Shown here: positions 42,723-51,013 of the stretch, piece by piece
Position numbering within the stretch: position 1 is the first letter of the stretch
Layout: each line of letters begins with the position of its first letter
The notes under the pieces: generated by a model
What the model was told of the DNA's origin: nothing
Database searches by the model: none
Seen by the model: only the letters and a program-made list of their open reading frames with translations
Source: Sphingobium sp. Cam5-1
GTDB lineage: Bacteria > Pseudomonadota > Alphaproteobacteria > Sphingomonadales > Sphingomonadaceae
Assembly (NCBI RefSeq): GCF_015693305.1
Contig: NZ_CP065138.1
Location: 1,736,001 to 1,800,000 of the forward strand
Reading direction: 5' to 3'
Length of the DNA: 64,000 nt
Made by a program: the position numbers and the translations under genes

Positions 42723-43466
42723 ATGGACCGGCTCGTCAACACGGCACTCACCGCAATGCGCGGCGCGATGGCGCGGCAAGCGGCGATTTCCAACAATCTT
42801 GCGAACGTCAACACGGTTGGCTTCCGGGCGGAGATCGCCAATGCAGAGACGCGCTGGATCAAGGGCGATGGTTTCGAAACGCGGGCGCAAGCGTCCGAAC
42901 AGGTGATCGCGTCCGACATGGCGCAGGGCGCGGTCGTCGAAACCGGCAATCCGCTGGACGTGGCCATGAACGGCGATGCTCTGCTCGCCGTTCAGGCCGC
43001 GGACGGCAGCGAAGCCTATACGCGCCGCGGCGACCTCAAAGTCTCCGACAGCGGCCTCCTCACCACCGGCGACGGCCTGCCTGTCCTGGGCGAAGGCGGC
43101 CCGATCACCCTGCCGCAGATGGACAGCGTCTCCATCTCGCAGGACGGCGGCATCTGGGGCGTGCCCCAAGGCGGCGACCCGGCGAACCCGCAACGCGTCG
43201 ATGGCTTGAAGCTCGTCCGCGCGGTCGGCTCCAGCATCGCCAAGGGCACCGACGGATTGTTCCGCGAAACCAATGGCGGCGTCCTACCGACCGACCCGCT
43301 CGCGACCGTCACTGGCGGATCGATCGAAGGGTCGAACGTCAACGCGACCTCCGCGCTGGTGGACATGATCGAAGCCAGCCGGGCGTGGGAAACGCAGGTG
43401 AAGCTGATCGACACCGCCAAGCAGCTGGACGACGGCGGCGCATCGCTCATGCGGCTTGATGGTTAA
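42723..43466 (+). CDS. flgF: Flagellar rod protein FlgF
   Basis: 247-aa distal rod subunit. Seen: DRLVNTALTAMRGAMARQAAISNNLANVNTVGFRAE in parts, GNPLDVAMNGDALLAV, and the C-terminal NVNATSALVDMIEASRAWETQVKLIDTAKQLD in parts. Followed at once by a second sigma-54 promoter. Confidence 0.95.
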   Translation: MDRLVNTALTAMRGAMARQAAISNNLANVNTVGFRAEIANAETRWIKGDGFETRAQASEQVIASDMAQGAVVETGNPLDVAMNGDALLAVQAADGSEAYTRRGDLKVSDSGLLTTGDGLPVLGEGGPITLPQMDSVSISQDGGIWGVPQGGDPANPQRVDGLKLVRAVGSSIAKGTDGLFRETNGGVLPTDPLATVTGGSIEGSNVNATSALVDMIEASRAWETQVKLIDTAKQLDDGGASLMRLDG

Positions 43467-43468
43467 TT

Positions 43469-43484
43469 TGGCACGAACCTTGCT
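43469..43484 (+). promoter_or_regulatory. Sigma-54 promoter between flgF and flgG
   Basis: TGGCACG-AACC-TTGCT, a perfect match to the consensus. It begins 3 bp after the flgF stop and 53 bp before the flgG ATG, so flgG and the genes behind it have their own sigma-54 input. Confidence 0.9.
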
Positions 43485-43536
43485 TTTCGTTGAGCATAGC
43501 CATTGGGCAAGCCTGACGGCATCACGGAGTTAGACC

Positions 43537-44325
43537 ATGACCAACGCAGCCCTTCATGTCGCCCGCACCGGCCTCGACGCGCAGAACACGAAGATGCGCG
43601 TGATCGCCAACAACCTGGCGAACGTCAACACGACCGCCTTCAAGCGCGACCGCGCCGACTTTGAAACCCTCGCCTACCAGCAGATGGTGGCCGCAGGCGC
43701 CAATTCGGACAGCGAGAACAAATTCGCCACCGGCCTCAACCTCGGCTCCGGTGTCGCGATGCAGGGCACCAGCAAGATCAACACGCAGGGCACGTTGCAG
43801 CAGACCGGCAACGCGCTCGACATGGCGATCGAAGGCTCCGGCTTCTTTCAGGTCCAGCGCCCGGACGGCTCCATCGCCTATACGCGCGCGGGCAATTTCA
43901 GCACCACGGCGGAAGGCGCGATCGTCACCAGCGATGGCCTGCCCCTGATCCCGCAGATCACCGTGCCCCAGGGCGCGACCGGCATCACCATCGGCAATGA
44001 CGGCACCGTCACCGCGACGCTTCAGGGCCAGACCGAACCGACCCAGCTCGGCCAGATCGAACTCGCCAGCTTCATGAACCCGGCAGGCCTCCAGCCGATC
44101 GGCGGCAATCTGCTGACCGAAAGCGCAGCCAGCGGCACGCCGCAGGTCGGCGTCGCAGGGCTGGACGGTCGCGGCGTCATCCGCTCGGGCAATCTCGAAA
44201 CCTCGAACGTCAATGTCGTCGAGGAACTGGTCGACATGATCGAAACGCAGCGCGCCTATGAGGTGAACAGCAAGATGATCAAGGCGACGGACGAAATGCT
44301 GCAATATGTGAACCAGCAGCTGTGA
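43537..44325 (+). CDS. flgG: Flagellar distal rod protein FlgG
   Basis: 262-aa, usual length. Seen: the near-invariant N-terminal ALHVARTGLDAQNTKMRVIANNLANVNTTAFKRDRADFETL in parts, TGNALDMAIEGSGFFQV, and the C-terminal NVVEELVDMIETQRAYEVNSKMIKATDEML in parts. The stop overlaps the GTG candidate start of flgH. Confidence 0.97.
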   Translation: MTNAALHVARTGLDAQNTKMRVIANNLANVNTTAFKRDRADFETLAYQQMVAAGANSDSENKFATGLNLGSGVAMQGTSKINTQGTLQQTGNALDMAIEGSGFFQVQRPDGSIAYTRAGNFSTTAEGAIVTSDGLPLIPQITVPQGATGITIGNDGTVTATLQGQTEPTQLGQIELASFMNPAGLQPIGGNLLTESAASGTPQVGVAGLDGRGVIRSGNLETSNVNVVEELVDMIETQRAYEVNSKMIKATDEMLQYVNQQL

Positions 44326-44330
44326 GCCGG

Positions 44331-45089
44331 ATGATGCCCGCCCCCCATAACCCGTTCGGGCTGAGCCTGTCGAAGCCCTTCCCTTCTCTTCAAAAGAAGA
44401 AGAACGCTTCGACAGGCTCAGCGCGAACGGCTCTTATTTTCCTCGGAGCGGTGGCCCTTGCCACCACCCCGGCAATGGCCGGCAAAAAGCGCGATGCCGA
44501 GCGGCAATTTTTTGCCCCCACCATCGTTGCCGCTCCTGCCGCCCCTCCGGCGAACGGTTCGATCTTCCAGGCATCGATGGGCTACACCCCGCTGACCAGC
44601 GGCGCGCGGGCGCAGAGCGTCGGCGACATCATCACCATCGTCCTCGTCGAACGCACGCAGGCGACCAAGACCAATTCGGCCGACACCAGCCGCAGCGGCA
44701 GCATCGGCCTGACGCCACCCAGCACGGGCCTGTTCTCGAAGCTGTTCTCGCCCAGCGACGTTGCCGCCAGCGGCGATCAGGGCTTCACCGGCAAGGGCAA
44801 CGCGACGCAGTCGAACGCCCTCAACGGCGAAATCACCGTGACGATCGCGGCGGTCTATCCCAACGGCACGATGCTGGTGAAGGGTGAAAAGGCGCTGACG
44901 CTCAACCGCGGCGACGAGTTCATCCAGATCAGCGGCCTCGTCCGTCAGGCCGACATCACGCCCGACAACCGCATCGCATCGACCCGCGTGGCCGACGCCA
45001 AGATCATCTACACCGGCAAGGGCGAAATCGCCCGCGCCAGCCGCCAGGGCTGGCTGCAACGCTTCTTCTCGATGATCAGCCCCTTCTGA
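44331..45089 (+). CDS. flgH: Flagellar L-ring protein FlgH, with a repeat-encoded N-terminus
   Basis: About 252 aa from ATG 44331 (GTG 44322 would add three residues). Outer-membrane ring subunit. Seen: after residue 30 a short hydrophobic segment (LIFLGAVALATTPAMAG), then the L-ring domain blocks RAQSVGDIITIVLVERTQATK, GEITVTIAAVYPNGTMLVKGEKAL in parts, and FIQISGLVRQADITPDN. Residues about 5-29 ([13 protein letters not shown] to STGSAR) are translated from a family A repeat, and no usable start follows it, so the repeat must be coding. The lipobox cysteine typical of FlgH is not visible. Confidence 0.9.
   Translation: MMPAPHNPFGLSLSKPFPSLQKKKNASTGSARTALIFLGAVALATTPAMAGKKRDAERQFFAPTIVAAPAAPPANGSIFQASMGYTPLTSGARAQSVGDIITIVLVERTQATKTNSADTSRSGSIGLTPPSTGLFSKLFSPSDVAASGDQGFTGKGNATQSNALNGEITVTIAAVYPNGTMLVKGEKALTLNRGDEFIQISGLVRQADITPDNRIASTRVADAKIIYTGKGEIARASRQGWLQRFFSMISPF
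44352..44430. repeat. Palindromic repeat, family A, copy 6 (inside the 5' end of flgH)
   Basis: 79 bp with both arms; in frame with flgH and free of stop codons in that frame. The right arm reads GCTCAGCGCGAACGG, one base off the consensus. Confidence 0.9.
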
Positions 45090-46342
45090 TGGAGACCGGC
45101 AGAGCCATGACCATCCTCGACCGCATCTCCTCCCCCTCGGGTATAAAACCACCGTTCGGGCTGAGCTTGTCGAAGCCCCTTACTTTCTTAAAGAAAGAAG
45201 AAAGGCCCTTCGACAGGCTCAGGGCGAACGGATTTGGAGGACGACTGCGTAACCTTTTTGGCATGGCATTGGCCGCTGCCACTCTCCTCACCACCCCCGC
45301 CCATGCCGAACGGATCAAGGACCTGGGCACCTTCCAGGGCGTGCGCCCCAACCAGCTGACCGGCTACGGCATCGTCGTCGGCCTCGCAGGCACGGGCGAC
45401 GACAGCCTCGACTATGCGACGCAGGGCGTAAAGGGCATGGTCTCGCGCTTCGGCCTGACGCTGCCGCAGGGGATCAATCCCTCGCTCAAGAACGCAGCGG
45501 CGGTTCTCGTGACCGCCGATCTCCCCGCCTTTGCCAAGCCCGGTCAGCGCCTCGACGTCACCGTCTCGGCCCTCGGCAAGGCCAAGTCGCTACGCGGCGG
45601 CACGCTGATCATGACGCCCCTGCGCGGCGCGGATAACGAAATCTACGCCATGTCGCAGGGCAACCTCGCGGTCGGCGGCCTCGGCGTATCGGGCGCGGAC
45701 GGCAGTCAGGTCTCCGTCAACATTCCCTCCGCGGGCCGCATTCCCGGTGGCGCGACGGTCGAGCGCGCGGTAGCTACCGGCTTCGACACGGCGCCCACCC
45801 TCACCTTCAACCTCGCCGAAGCCGACCTGACCACCGCCCTGCGCGTGGCCGATGGCATCAACCAGACCTTTGGCGATCATCGCGCGCGCGCGACCGACGC
45901 GGTATCGGTGGACATCACCGCCGCCCCCGGCGCGACCGACCGCATCATGATGATGGGCATGATCGAAAATATCGAGATCAAGCCCGCCGACGCGCCCGCC
46001 AAGGTCATCGTCAACGCCCGCACCGGCACCGTCGTCATCAACGGCGCGGTCAGGATCCATCCGGCGGCCGTCGCGCACGGCAAACTGACCGTCAGCGTCA
46101 ACGAAAGCCCCCGCATCGTCCAGCCCGCACCCTTCTCCCAAGGGCGCACCGCCATGGAGCCTTCCAGCTCGATTTCGATCGATCAGGAAAAGAAACCAAT
46201 GATTAATTTTAAAGGTGGAGCATCGCTGGCCGATATAGTGAAGGCGGTGAATGCCATTGGCGCCTCTCCCGCAGACATGGTCGCGATCCTCGAAGCCTTG
46301 AAGCAGGCGGGCGCGATGAAGGCTGAACTGGTGGTGTTGTGA
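45089..46342 (+). CDS. flgI: Flagellar P-ring protein FlgI, with a repeat-encoded N-terminus
   Basis: Up to 417 aa. Periplasmic ring subunit around the rod. Seen: mature domain starting ERIKDLGTFQGVRPNQLTGYGIVVGLAGTGD in parts, LIMTPLRGADNEIYAMSQG, and the end ADMVAILEALKQAGAMKAELVVL in parts. ATG 45089 overlaps the flgH stop; ATG 45107 is also possible. Residues about 22-48 (PFGLSLSKP... DRLRANG) come from a family A repeat, placed before the signal peptide MALAAATLLTTPAHA. A GGAGG at 45236-45240 lies just after the repeat, 4 nt before an in-frame CTG, and could be an old ribosome site. ATG 45263 would leave no basic N-region. Confidence 0.92.
   Translation: METGRAMTILDRISSPSGIKPPFGLSLSKPLTFLKKEERPFDRLRANGFGGRLRNLFGMALAAATLLTTPAHAERIKDLGTFQGVRPNQLTGYGIVVGLAGTGDDSLDYATQGVKGMVSRFGLTLPQGINPSLKNAAAVLVTADLPAFAKPGQRLDVTVSALGKAKSLRGGTLIMTPLRGADNEIYAMSQGNLAVGGLGVSGADGSQVSVNIPSAGRIPGGATVERAVATGFDTAPTLTFNLAEADLTTALRVADGINQTFGDHRARATDAVSVDITAAPGATDRIMMMGMIENIEIKPADAPAKVIVNARTGTVVINGAVRIHPAAVAHGKLTVSVNESPRIVQPAPFSQGRTAMEPSSSISIDQEKKPMINFKGGASLADIVKAVNAIGASPADMVAILEALKQAGAMKAELVVL
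45152..45231. repeat. Palindromic repeat, family A, copy 7 (inside the 5' end of flgI)
   Basis: 80 bp with both arms; in frame with flgI between the first start codons and the signal peptide. Confidence 0.9.
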
Positions 46343-46656
46343 TGCAGATAAACGCGATTTCCACAGGGGTTCAGCCCAGCGCATCGCCGGAAAAGGCGCA
46401 GCTGGAGAAGACCGCCAAGCAGTTCGAGGCGATCTTCCTGCGCCAGATGATCGGCACCATGCGCCAGTCTGGCGGCGGGGAAGGCATCTTCGATTCCAGC
46501 GCGACCGAACAGTTTCGCGACATGTCCGACGCGCGCACCGCAGACACGATGGCGGAAAAGGGCGCACTTGGCATCGCGGAGATGCTGCTGCGCCAATATG
46601 AAAGTCGCCTGCCGAAAGCCCCCGCCGCTCCGGTCACACCGGATAAGGGCGAATGA
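46342..46656 (+). CDS. flgJ: Rod-binding protein FlgJ (N-terminal domain only)
   Basis: 104-aa protein with the FlgJ rod-binding/capping domain: LEKTAKQFEAIFLRQMIGTMRQS and DMSDARTADTMAEKGALGIAEMLLRQ in parts. The C-terminal muramidase of enterobacterial FlgJ is absent; a separate SLT-type transglycosylase lies at 36.6-37.4 kb. ATG 46342 overlaps the flgI stop by one base (GTG 46339 is an alternative), and the 3' end overlaps flgK by 4 bp. Confidence 0.92.
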   Translation: MQINAISTGVQPSASPEKAQLEKTAKQFEAIFLRQMIGTMRQSGGGEGIFDSSATEQFRDMSDARTADTMAEKGALGIAEMLLRQYESRLPKAPAAPVTPDKGE

Positions 46657-47987
46657 GCGACCTCTTCATCATCGGCGCTTCAGGCACGAAAGCCTACCGC
46701 CAGGCGATGGCCGCGATTTCGGAAAATATCGCGAACGCCAGCACGGAAGGCTATTCGCGCCGTTCGCTGACCACCGTCGAATCCGGTTCGTCCACGGCGA
46801 CGATGGCGACCTATATCGCCCGCGCGAATTTCGGCGGGACCGAGGTGCAGGGCGTCAACCGCGCATCCGATCCCTATCTGGACGCGGCCGTGCGTAACAG
46901 CGGCATGGCGCTCAGCAGCTCCACTGCCCGGCTGCGCTGGATGACCGATCTGGAAGGCGCGCTCAACGATACCGACACCGGCATCGGTAAGCTGATGACG
47001 GGCATGTACCAGAATATCGACAAGCTCGCCGCCAGCCCCAGCGACCGGTCGCTGCGCGTCACCACGCTCGACAGCATCAGCCGTGTTGCCGAAGCGTTCC
47101 AGCGCACCTCGGCCGACCTGTCGCAAGTATCCAGCGGCATCGCCACCGAAGCGACCGCGTCGGTCGAAACCATCAACCGGTCGCTGTCCCAGCTGGCGGG
47201 CATCAACAACAGCCTGCTACGCGCGCAGCCCGGCACATCCGCCTATGCGCAACTGCTGGATGGCCGCGACGCGGCGCTGAACACGCTGTCGGCCAATTTG
47301 AATGTCGACATCAGCTTCGGCGCGCATGACGTGGCTACGATCAACTATAATGGCACAACGATCGTGCAGGGCGACAATGCAACCGCGCTGGCGCTGACCG
47401 TCAATGCCGATGGCACGCTGGCGCTCGCCACCGCTGGCGGCACGGCGCTGACTGCACCGTCCAACGGGACGCTTGGCGGCCTCTTTTCCTCGGCTGACAC
47501 AACGGCGCAGCGCCGCAACAGCCTGGACACGCTGGCGCAGCAGTTCGTGACGGACGTGAACAATTGGCACGCGCAGGGGCGCACCGATGCCAATGCGGCG
47601 GGCGCGCCCCTCCTGTCCGGGACGACGGCGGCTAGCGTCACGGCTCTTATCACCGATCCGGCAGCGCTCGCGACCAAGTCCACGGACGGTACGCTGAACG
47701 GCAATCTGCTGAACGCGTCGACCGTGCTGCGTGGCAATGGCAGCGTCGAACAGGGCTGGACATCGATCATCGCGACGCAGGCGAACCTGCTCGCGTCCAT
47801 CAAGGCCGAACAGACAACCGCGCAGGGCCGCAGCGACCAGGCGATCGCCGCGCGCGAAGCGGTCAGCGGCGTCGATCTCGACATGGAAGCGGCCGAATTG
47901 CTCCGTTTGCAGCAGGCCTATTCCGGCTCGGCGAAAATCCTTCAGATCGCGAAGGAAACCGTCGACGCCATTCTGCAGATCATTTGA
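46653..47987 (+). CDS. flgK: Hook-filament junction protein FlgK
   Basis: 444 aa. Seen: the FlgK N-terminus (GTKAYRQAMAAISENIANASTEGYSRR in parts), a central Ser/Thr/Ala-rich part (ALTAPSNGTLGGLFSSADTT), and the C-terminal SGVDLDMEAAELLRLQQAYSGSAKILQIAKETVD in parts, the usual coiled tail of junction proteins. 12 bp before flgL. Confidence 0.95.
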   Translation: MSDLFIIGASGTKAYRQAMAAISENIANASTEGYSRRSLTTVESGSSTATMATYIARANFGGTEVQGVNRASDPYLDAAVRNSGMALSSSTARLRWMTDLEGALNDTDTGIGKLMTGMYQNIDKLAASPSDRSLRVTTLDSISRVAEAFQRTSADLSQVSSGIATEATASVETINRSLSQLAGINNSLLRAQPGTSAYAQLLDGRDAALNTLSANLNVDISFGAHDVATINYNGTTIVQGDNATALALTVNADGTLALATAGGTALTAPSNGTLGGLFSSADTTAQRRNSLDTLAQQFVTDVNNWHAQGRTDANAAGAPLLSGTTAASVTALITDPAALATKSTDGTLNGNLLNASTVLRGNGSVEQGWTSIIATQANLLASIKAEQTTAQGRSDQAIAAREAVSGVDLDMEAAELLRLQQAYSGSAKILQIAKETVDAILQII

Positions 47988-47999
47988 AAGGGCTGACCC

Positions 48000-48845
48000 A
48001 TGGTAGGCATCACCAACAAGACGCTGATCGCCGAAATCCGTCGTCAGCAGACATTGTCTCAAGGCATTATCGAAGGGCAGACCGCCATTTCGACCGGCAT
48101 CACACTGACCAAGCCATCGGACAATTCCCTGGCTTGGGTGCAGGTGTCGGAAATCGGCAAGGAGCAGGCGCAGCAATCGGCCTGGCAGTCCAATGTCAGC
48201 TACGGTCAGGGTCGCGCGGCCAACGCCGAATCCAATCTGGACCAAATCAACACCCTGCTCATCAGCGCGCAGGAACTGGTCACCTCTGCCCGCAACGGAT
48301 CACTGAGCGATGCACAGCGCGCCGCGATCTTCGAGGATGTAAAAGGTGTCCGCGATGCGATCAGTTCGCTGCTCAATCAGGCCGACTATCAAGGCGTGCC
48401 GGTATTCGACGACACGCAGAGCGTGCTGGTTCCGGTTAGCCGTGGATTGAAGCTGGCGGTGGTCGGCACCCGGCAGGAGGTTTCGGAAGGGATCGACGTC
48501 GGCGGAACGCCCATGACGCTGGACGGCATATTAGGCCAGGCGCTCACCGCCTTGCAGGGCGGCACAGACGCTGACCTTCAATCGGCGTTGGGCGCGATCA
48601 AGGCTGGGCAGGGCCACATCACCATCGAACAGGCGAAGCAAGGTGTTCGCAGCGACCGGCTGGATACAACCGAGAACCGGCTGACCAGCGTTGACCTGGA
48701 CCTCAAGGAACGCCGTCAGGGCCTGGAATCGACCGACCTTTCCGAAGTCATCTCTTCGGTGAAGAGCAAGCTGCTCCAGCTCGAAGCCGCGCAATCAGCC
48801 TTCGCACGCATCAACCAGCAGACGCTGTTCGACCTGATTCGCTAA
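48000..48845 (+). CDS. flgL: Hook-filament junction protein FlgL
   Basis: 281 aa. Seen: a flagellin-like N-terminus (RRQQTLSQGIIEGQTAISTG, LTKPSDNSLAWVQVSEIGKEQ in parts) and the C-terminal VISSVKSKLLQLEAAQSAFARINQQTLFDLI in parts. It ends the flgB-flgL run and is followed by a family B repeat. Confidence 0.93.
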   Translation: MVGITNKTLIAEIRRQQTLSQGIIEGQTAISTGITLTKPSDNSLAWVQVSEIGKEQAQQSAWQSNVSYGQGRAANAESNLDQINTLLISAQELVTSARNGSLSDAQRAAIFEDVKGVRDAISSLLNQADYQGVPVFDDTQSVLVPVSRGLKLAVVGTRQEVSEGIDVGGTPMTLDGILGQALTALQGGTDADLQSALGAIKAGQGHITIEQAKQGVRSDRLDTTENRLTSVDLDLKERRQGLESTDLSEVISSVKSKLLQLEAAQSAFARINQQTLFDLIR

Positions 48846-48872
48846 GGTTCAGCCTGCGACGCTCCCTCATTC

Positions 48873-48950
48873 CGTCATCCCAGCGAAAGCTGGGATCTCA
48901 GGAGAGGGCGCACCACGCTGCCCGAGATCCCAGCTTCCGCTGGGATGACG
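48873..48950. repeat. Palindromic repeat, family B, copy 2
   Basis: CGTCATCCCAGCGAAAGCTGGGATCTCAGG... with right arm CCCAGCTTCCGCTGGGATGACG. Both halves hold their own short hairpin (CCCAGC/GCTGGG). It lies between flgL and motA. Confidence 0.9.
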
Positions 48951-48999
48951 AAGAAGAGGCGGATTTGGTGCAAAAAACCTCTCGTCCTAAACCTCCCGC

Positions 49000-49020
49000 T
49001 AACCATTGCGCGTTAACCAT
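49000..49020 (+). promoter_or_regulatory. Tandem TAACCAT half-sites upstream of motA
   Basis: TAACCAT at 49000-49006 and GTTAACCAT at 49012-49020. These resemble CtrA half-sites but lack the TTAA-N7-TTAA spacing. Confidence 0.25.
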
Positions 49021-49084
49021 CTGACGAAAGCGCATCTTGCGTCGTCGGGTGAAAGCCCGGCGGGCAGAATTTTCAGGGGTACTC

Positions 49085-49948
49085 ATGTTCGCACTCATTG
49101 GCCTGGTCGTGCTGCTCGCCATGGTATTTGGCGGCTTCATCTTCACGGGCGGCGACATCGGTCCCGTTCTCCACGCCCTGCCCCATGAAATGCTCATCAT
49201 CGGCGGCGCCGCCGTCGGCGCGCTGATCATCGGCAATTCGGGCGCTGACCTGAAAGCTTTGGGCGGCGGCCTCGGCAAGGTCTTCAAAGGCCCCAAATAT
49301 AAGAAGCAGGATTTTCTCGACTGCATCTTCCTCGTCTCGCGCCTGATGAAGACGCTGCGCGTCGAAGGCCCCGTGGCGCTGGAGCCGCATATCGAAGATC
49401 CGGCCAGCTCGACGATCTTTTCCGAATATCCCCGCCTGATGGCTGACAAGACGCTGATCCACCTGATGAGCGACACGCTGCGCCTCGTCGTCGTGTCCTC
49501 GGGCACGCTCGATCCGCATGCGGTCGAAGAGGTCATGGATAATGCCCTCAAGACCCATCATCACGAAGCGCTGAAGCCCGCCGACAATCTTCAGGGCCTG
49601 GCCGACGCCCTGCCAGCGCTCGGCATCGTCGCGGCGGTTCTGGGCGTCGTGAAGACCATGGGATCGATCGACCAGCCCCCGGCCATCCTGGGCGGCATGA
49701 TCGGTTCGGCGCTCGTCGGCACCTTCCTTGGCGTGTTGCTCGCCTATGGCATGGTCGGCCCCTTCGCCAATCGCTGCCGCGCGGTGATTGAGGCGGACGG
49801 CGCCATGTACCATGTCGTCAAGCAGATCATCATCGCCTCGCTGCACGGCCATCCCCAGCCGCTGGTCATCGAAGCGGCGCGCTCCAGCCTGACCCACGCC
49901 AACCAGCCGGCCTTCGCCGAGGTGTTCGACGGCATGCGGGGCAAATAA
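49085..49948 (+). CDS. motA: Flagellar stator protein MotA
   Basis: 287-aa stator subunit, usual length. Seen: four hydrophobic segments, two at the N-terminus (LIGLVVLLAMVFGGFIF, MLIIGGAAVGALIIG) and two near residues 170-230 (ALPALGIVAAVLGVVKTM with the channel prolines, and GGMIGSALVGTFLGVLLAYG), with a large charged cytoplasmic loop between (the FliG contact region). ATG 49085 has AGGGG upstream. Overlaps nothing and lies 3 bp before motB. Confidence 0.96.
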   Translation: MFALIGLVVLLAMVFGGFIFTGGDIGPVLHALPHEMLIIGGAAVGALIIGNSGADLKALGGGLGKVFKGPKYKKQDFLDCIFLVSRLMKTLRVEGPVALEPHIEDPASSTIFSEYPRLMADKTLIHLMSDTLRLVVVSSGTLDPHAVEEVMDNALKTHHHEALKPADNLQGLADALPALGIVAAVLGVVKTMGSIDQPPAILGGMIGSALVGTFLGVLLAYGMVGPFANRCRAVIEADGAMYHVVKQIIIASLHGHPQPLVIEAARSSLTHANQPAFAEVFDGMRGK

Positions 49949-49951
49949 GCC

Positions 49952-51004
49952 ATGGCGGACAAGAAGCGCGGCGGGAACGAGCCCGAACCCCGGCCCATCA
50001 TCGTCAAGAAAATCATCGTCGATGGCCATGGCGGCCATCATGGCGGCGCGTGGAAGGTTGCCTATGCCGACTTCGTGACGGCGATGATGGCCTTCTTCCT
50101 GCTGATGTGGCTGCTCGGCGCCACCACCGAAAAGCAGCGCAAGGGCCTCGCCGACTATTTCACGCCGACGCTGGTCGAACTGAAGATGGCCTCGGCCGGG
50201 TCAAGCGGCCTGTTCGGCGGCGACTCCATGGTCAGCAAGGAAAATTACCCGACCACCGGCGGTCAAGGGAATCTCGCCATCACCATCCCGCGCGACGCGA
50301 CCGGCACCAAGGATCAGGGCGGCAAGGCCACCCGCGCCGCCGACCGCGCCAAGTTCGAAGCGGTGAAGAAGGAACTGGAAGCGCGCATGGCCCGCAAGAA
50401 GGGCATGGACAAGCTGCGCCGCAACGTCCGCTTCACCGAAACGCGCGAGGGGCTGCGCATCGACCTGATCGACGAATCCAATTTCGCGATGTTCGCCATG
50501 GGCACGGACAACCTGCTCCCACAAGCACGTGAGCTGGTGAGCGAAGTGGCGGGCGTCGTGCGCGGCATGCCCAACCCGCTGATCGTGCGCGGCCATACCG
50601 ACGGCCTGCCCTACAGCTCGGGCCAGAGCATGAACAACTGGATGCTATCGTCGGCCCGCGCCGAAGCCACGCGCAAGACGCTGGCAGCGAGCGGCATCGG
50701 CAACGACCGCTTCGCCCGCATCGAAGGCGTCGCCGACCGCGAACCCTTCGCCAAGGGCAATATCTACGACCCGCGCAACCGCCGCATGTCGATCATCCTC
50801 GGCTGGACCCGTGGCGGCGACAACGGCGATGATCAGGGGCAGGACGAGGAAACCAAGGCCGCCATCAAGGAACGCGACAACCCGGCGCGGGTAGCGCGCG
50901 AAGAGGTGACCAGGATCGACATGGGCGGCACCGGATTGCCTAGCGGGGTCCAGTTGCTCAACCCAACCGCCCCCGGCACATCGAGCAAGCCGGGCAAGCA
51001 CTGA
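49952..51004 (+). CDS. motB: Flagellar stator protein MotB
   Basis: 350-aa stator subunit. Seen: a short basic N-terminus, the transmembrane helix with the proton-carrying Asp (AYADFVTAMMAFFLLMWLLG), a periplasmic linker/plug, and the OmpA-like peptidoglycan-binding domain (LIVRGHTDGLPYSSGQSMNNW, LSSARAEATRKTLAASGI, NRRMSIILG in parts). The motif sequence is proton-type. 3 bp after motA. Confidence 0.96.
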   Translation: MADKKRGGNEPEPRPIIVKKIIVDGHGGHHGGAWKVAYADFVTAMMAFFLLMWLLGATTEKQRKGLADYFTPTLVELKMASAGSSGLFGGDSMVSKENYPTTGGQGNLAITIPRDATGTKDQGGKATRAADRAKFEAVKKELEARMARKKGMDKLRRNVRFTETREGLRIDLIDESNFAMFAMGTDNLLPQARELVSEVAGVVRGMPNPLIVRGHTDGLPYSSGQSMNNWMLSSARAEATRKTLAASGIGNDRFARIEGVADREPFAKGNIYDPRNRRMSIILGWTRGGDNGDDQGQDEETKAAIKERDNPARVAREEVTRIDMGGTGLPSGVQLLNPTAPGTSSKPGKH

Positions 51005-51013
51005 TTGACTTTG

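Noticed and set aside
48985..49015. Possible sigma-28 promoter upstream of motA (TAAA with GCGCGTTA)
   Set aside because: The -10 half does not match the GCCGTTnT seen at fliC and fliD, and the spacer is 16.
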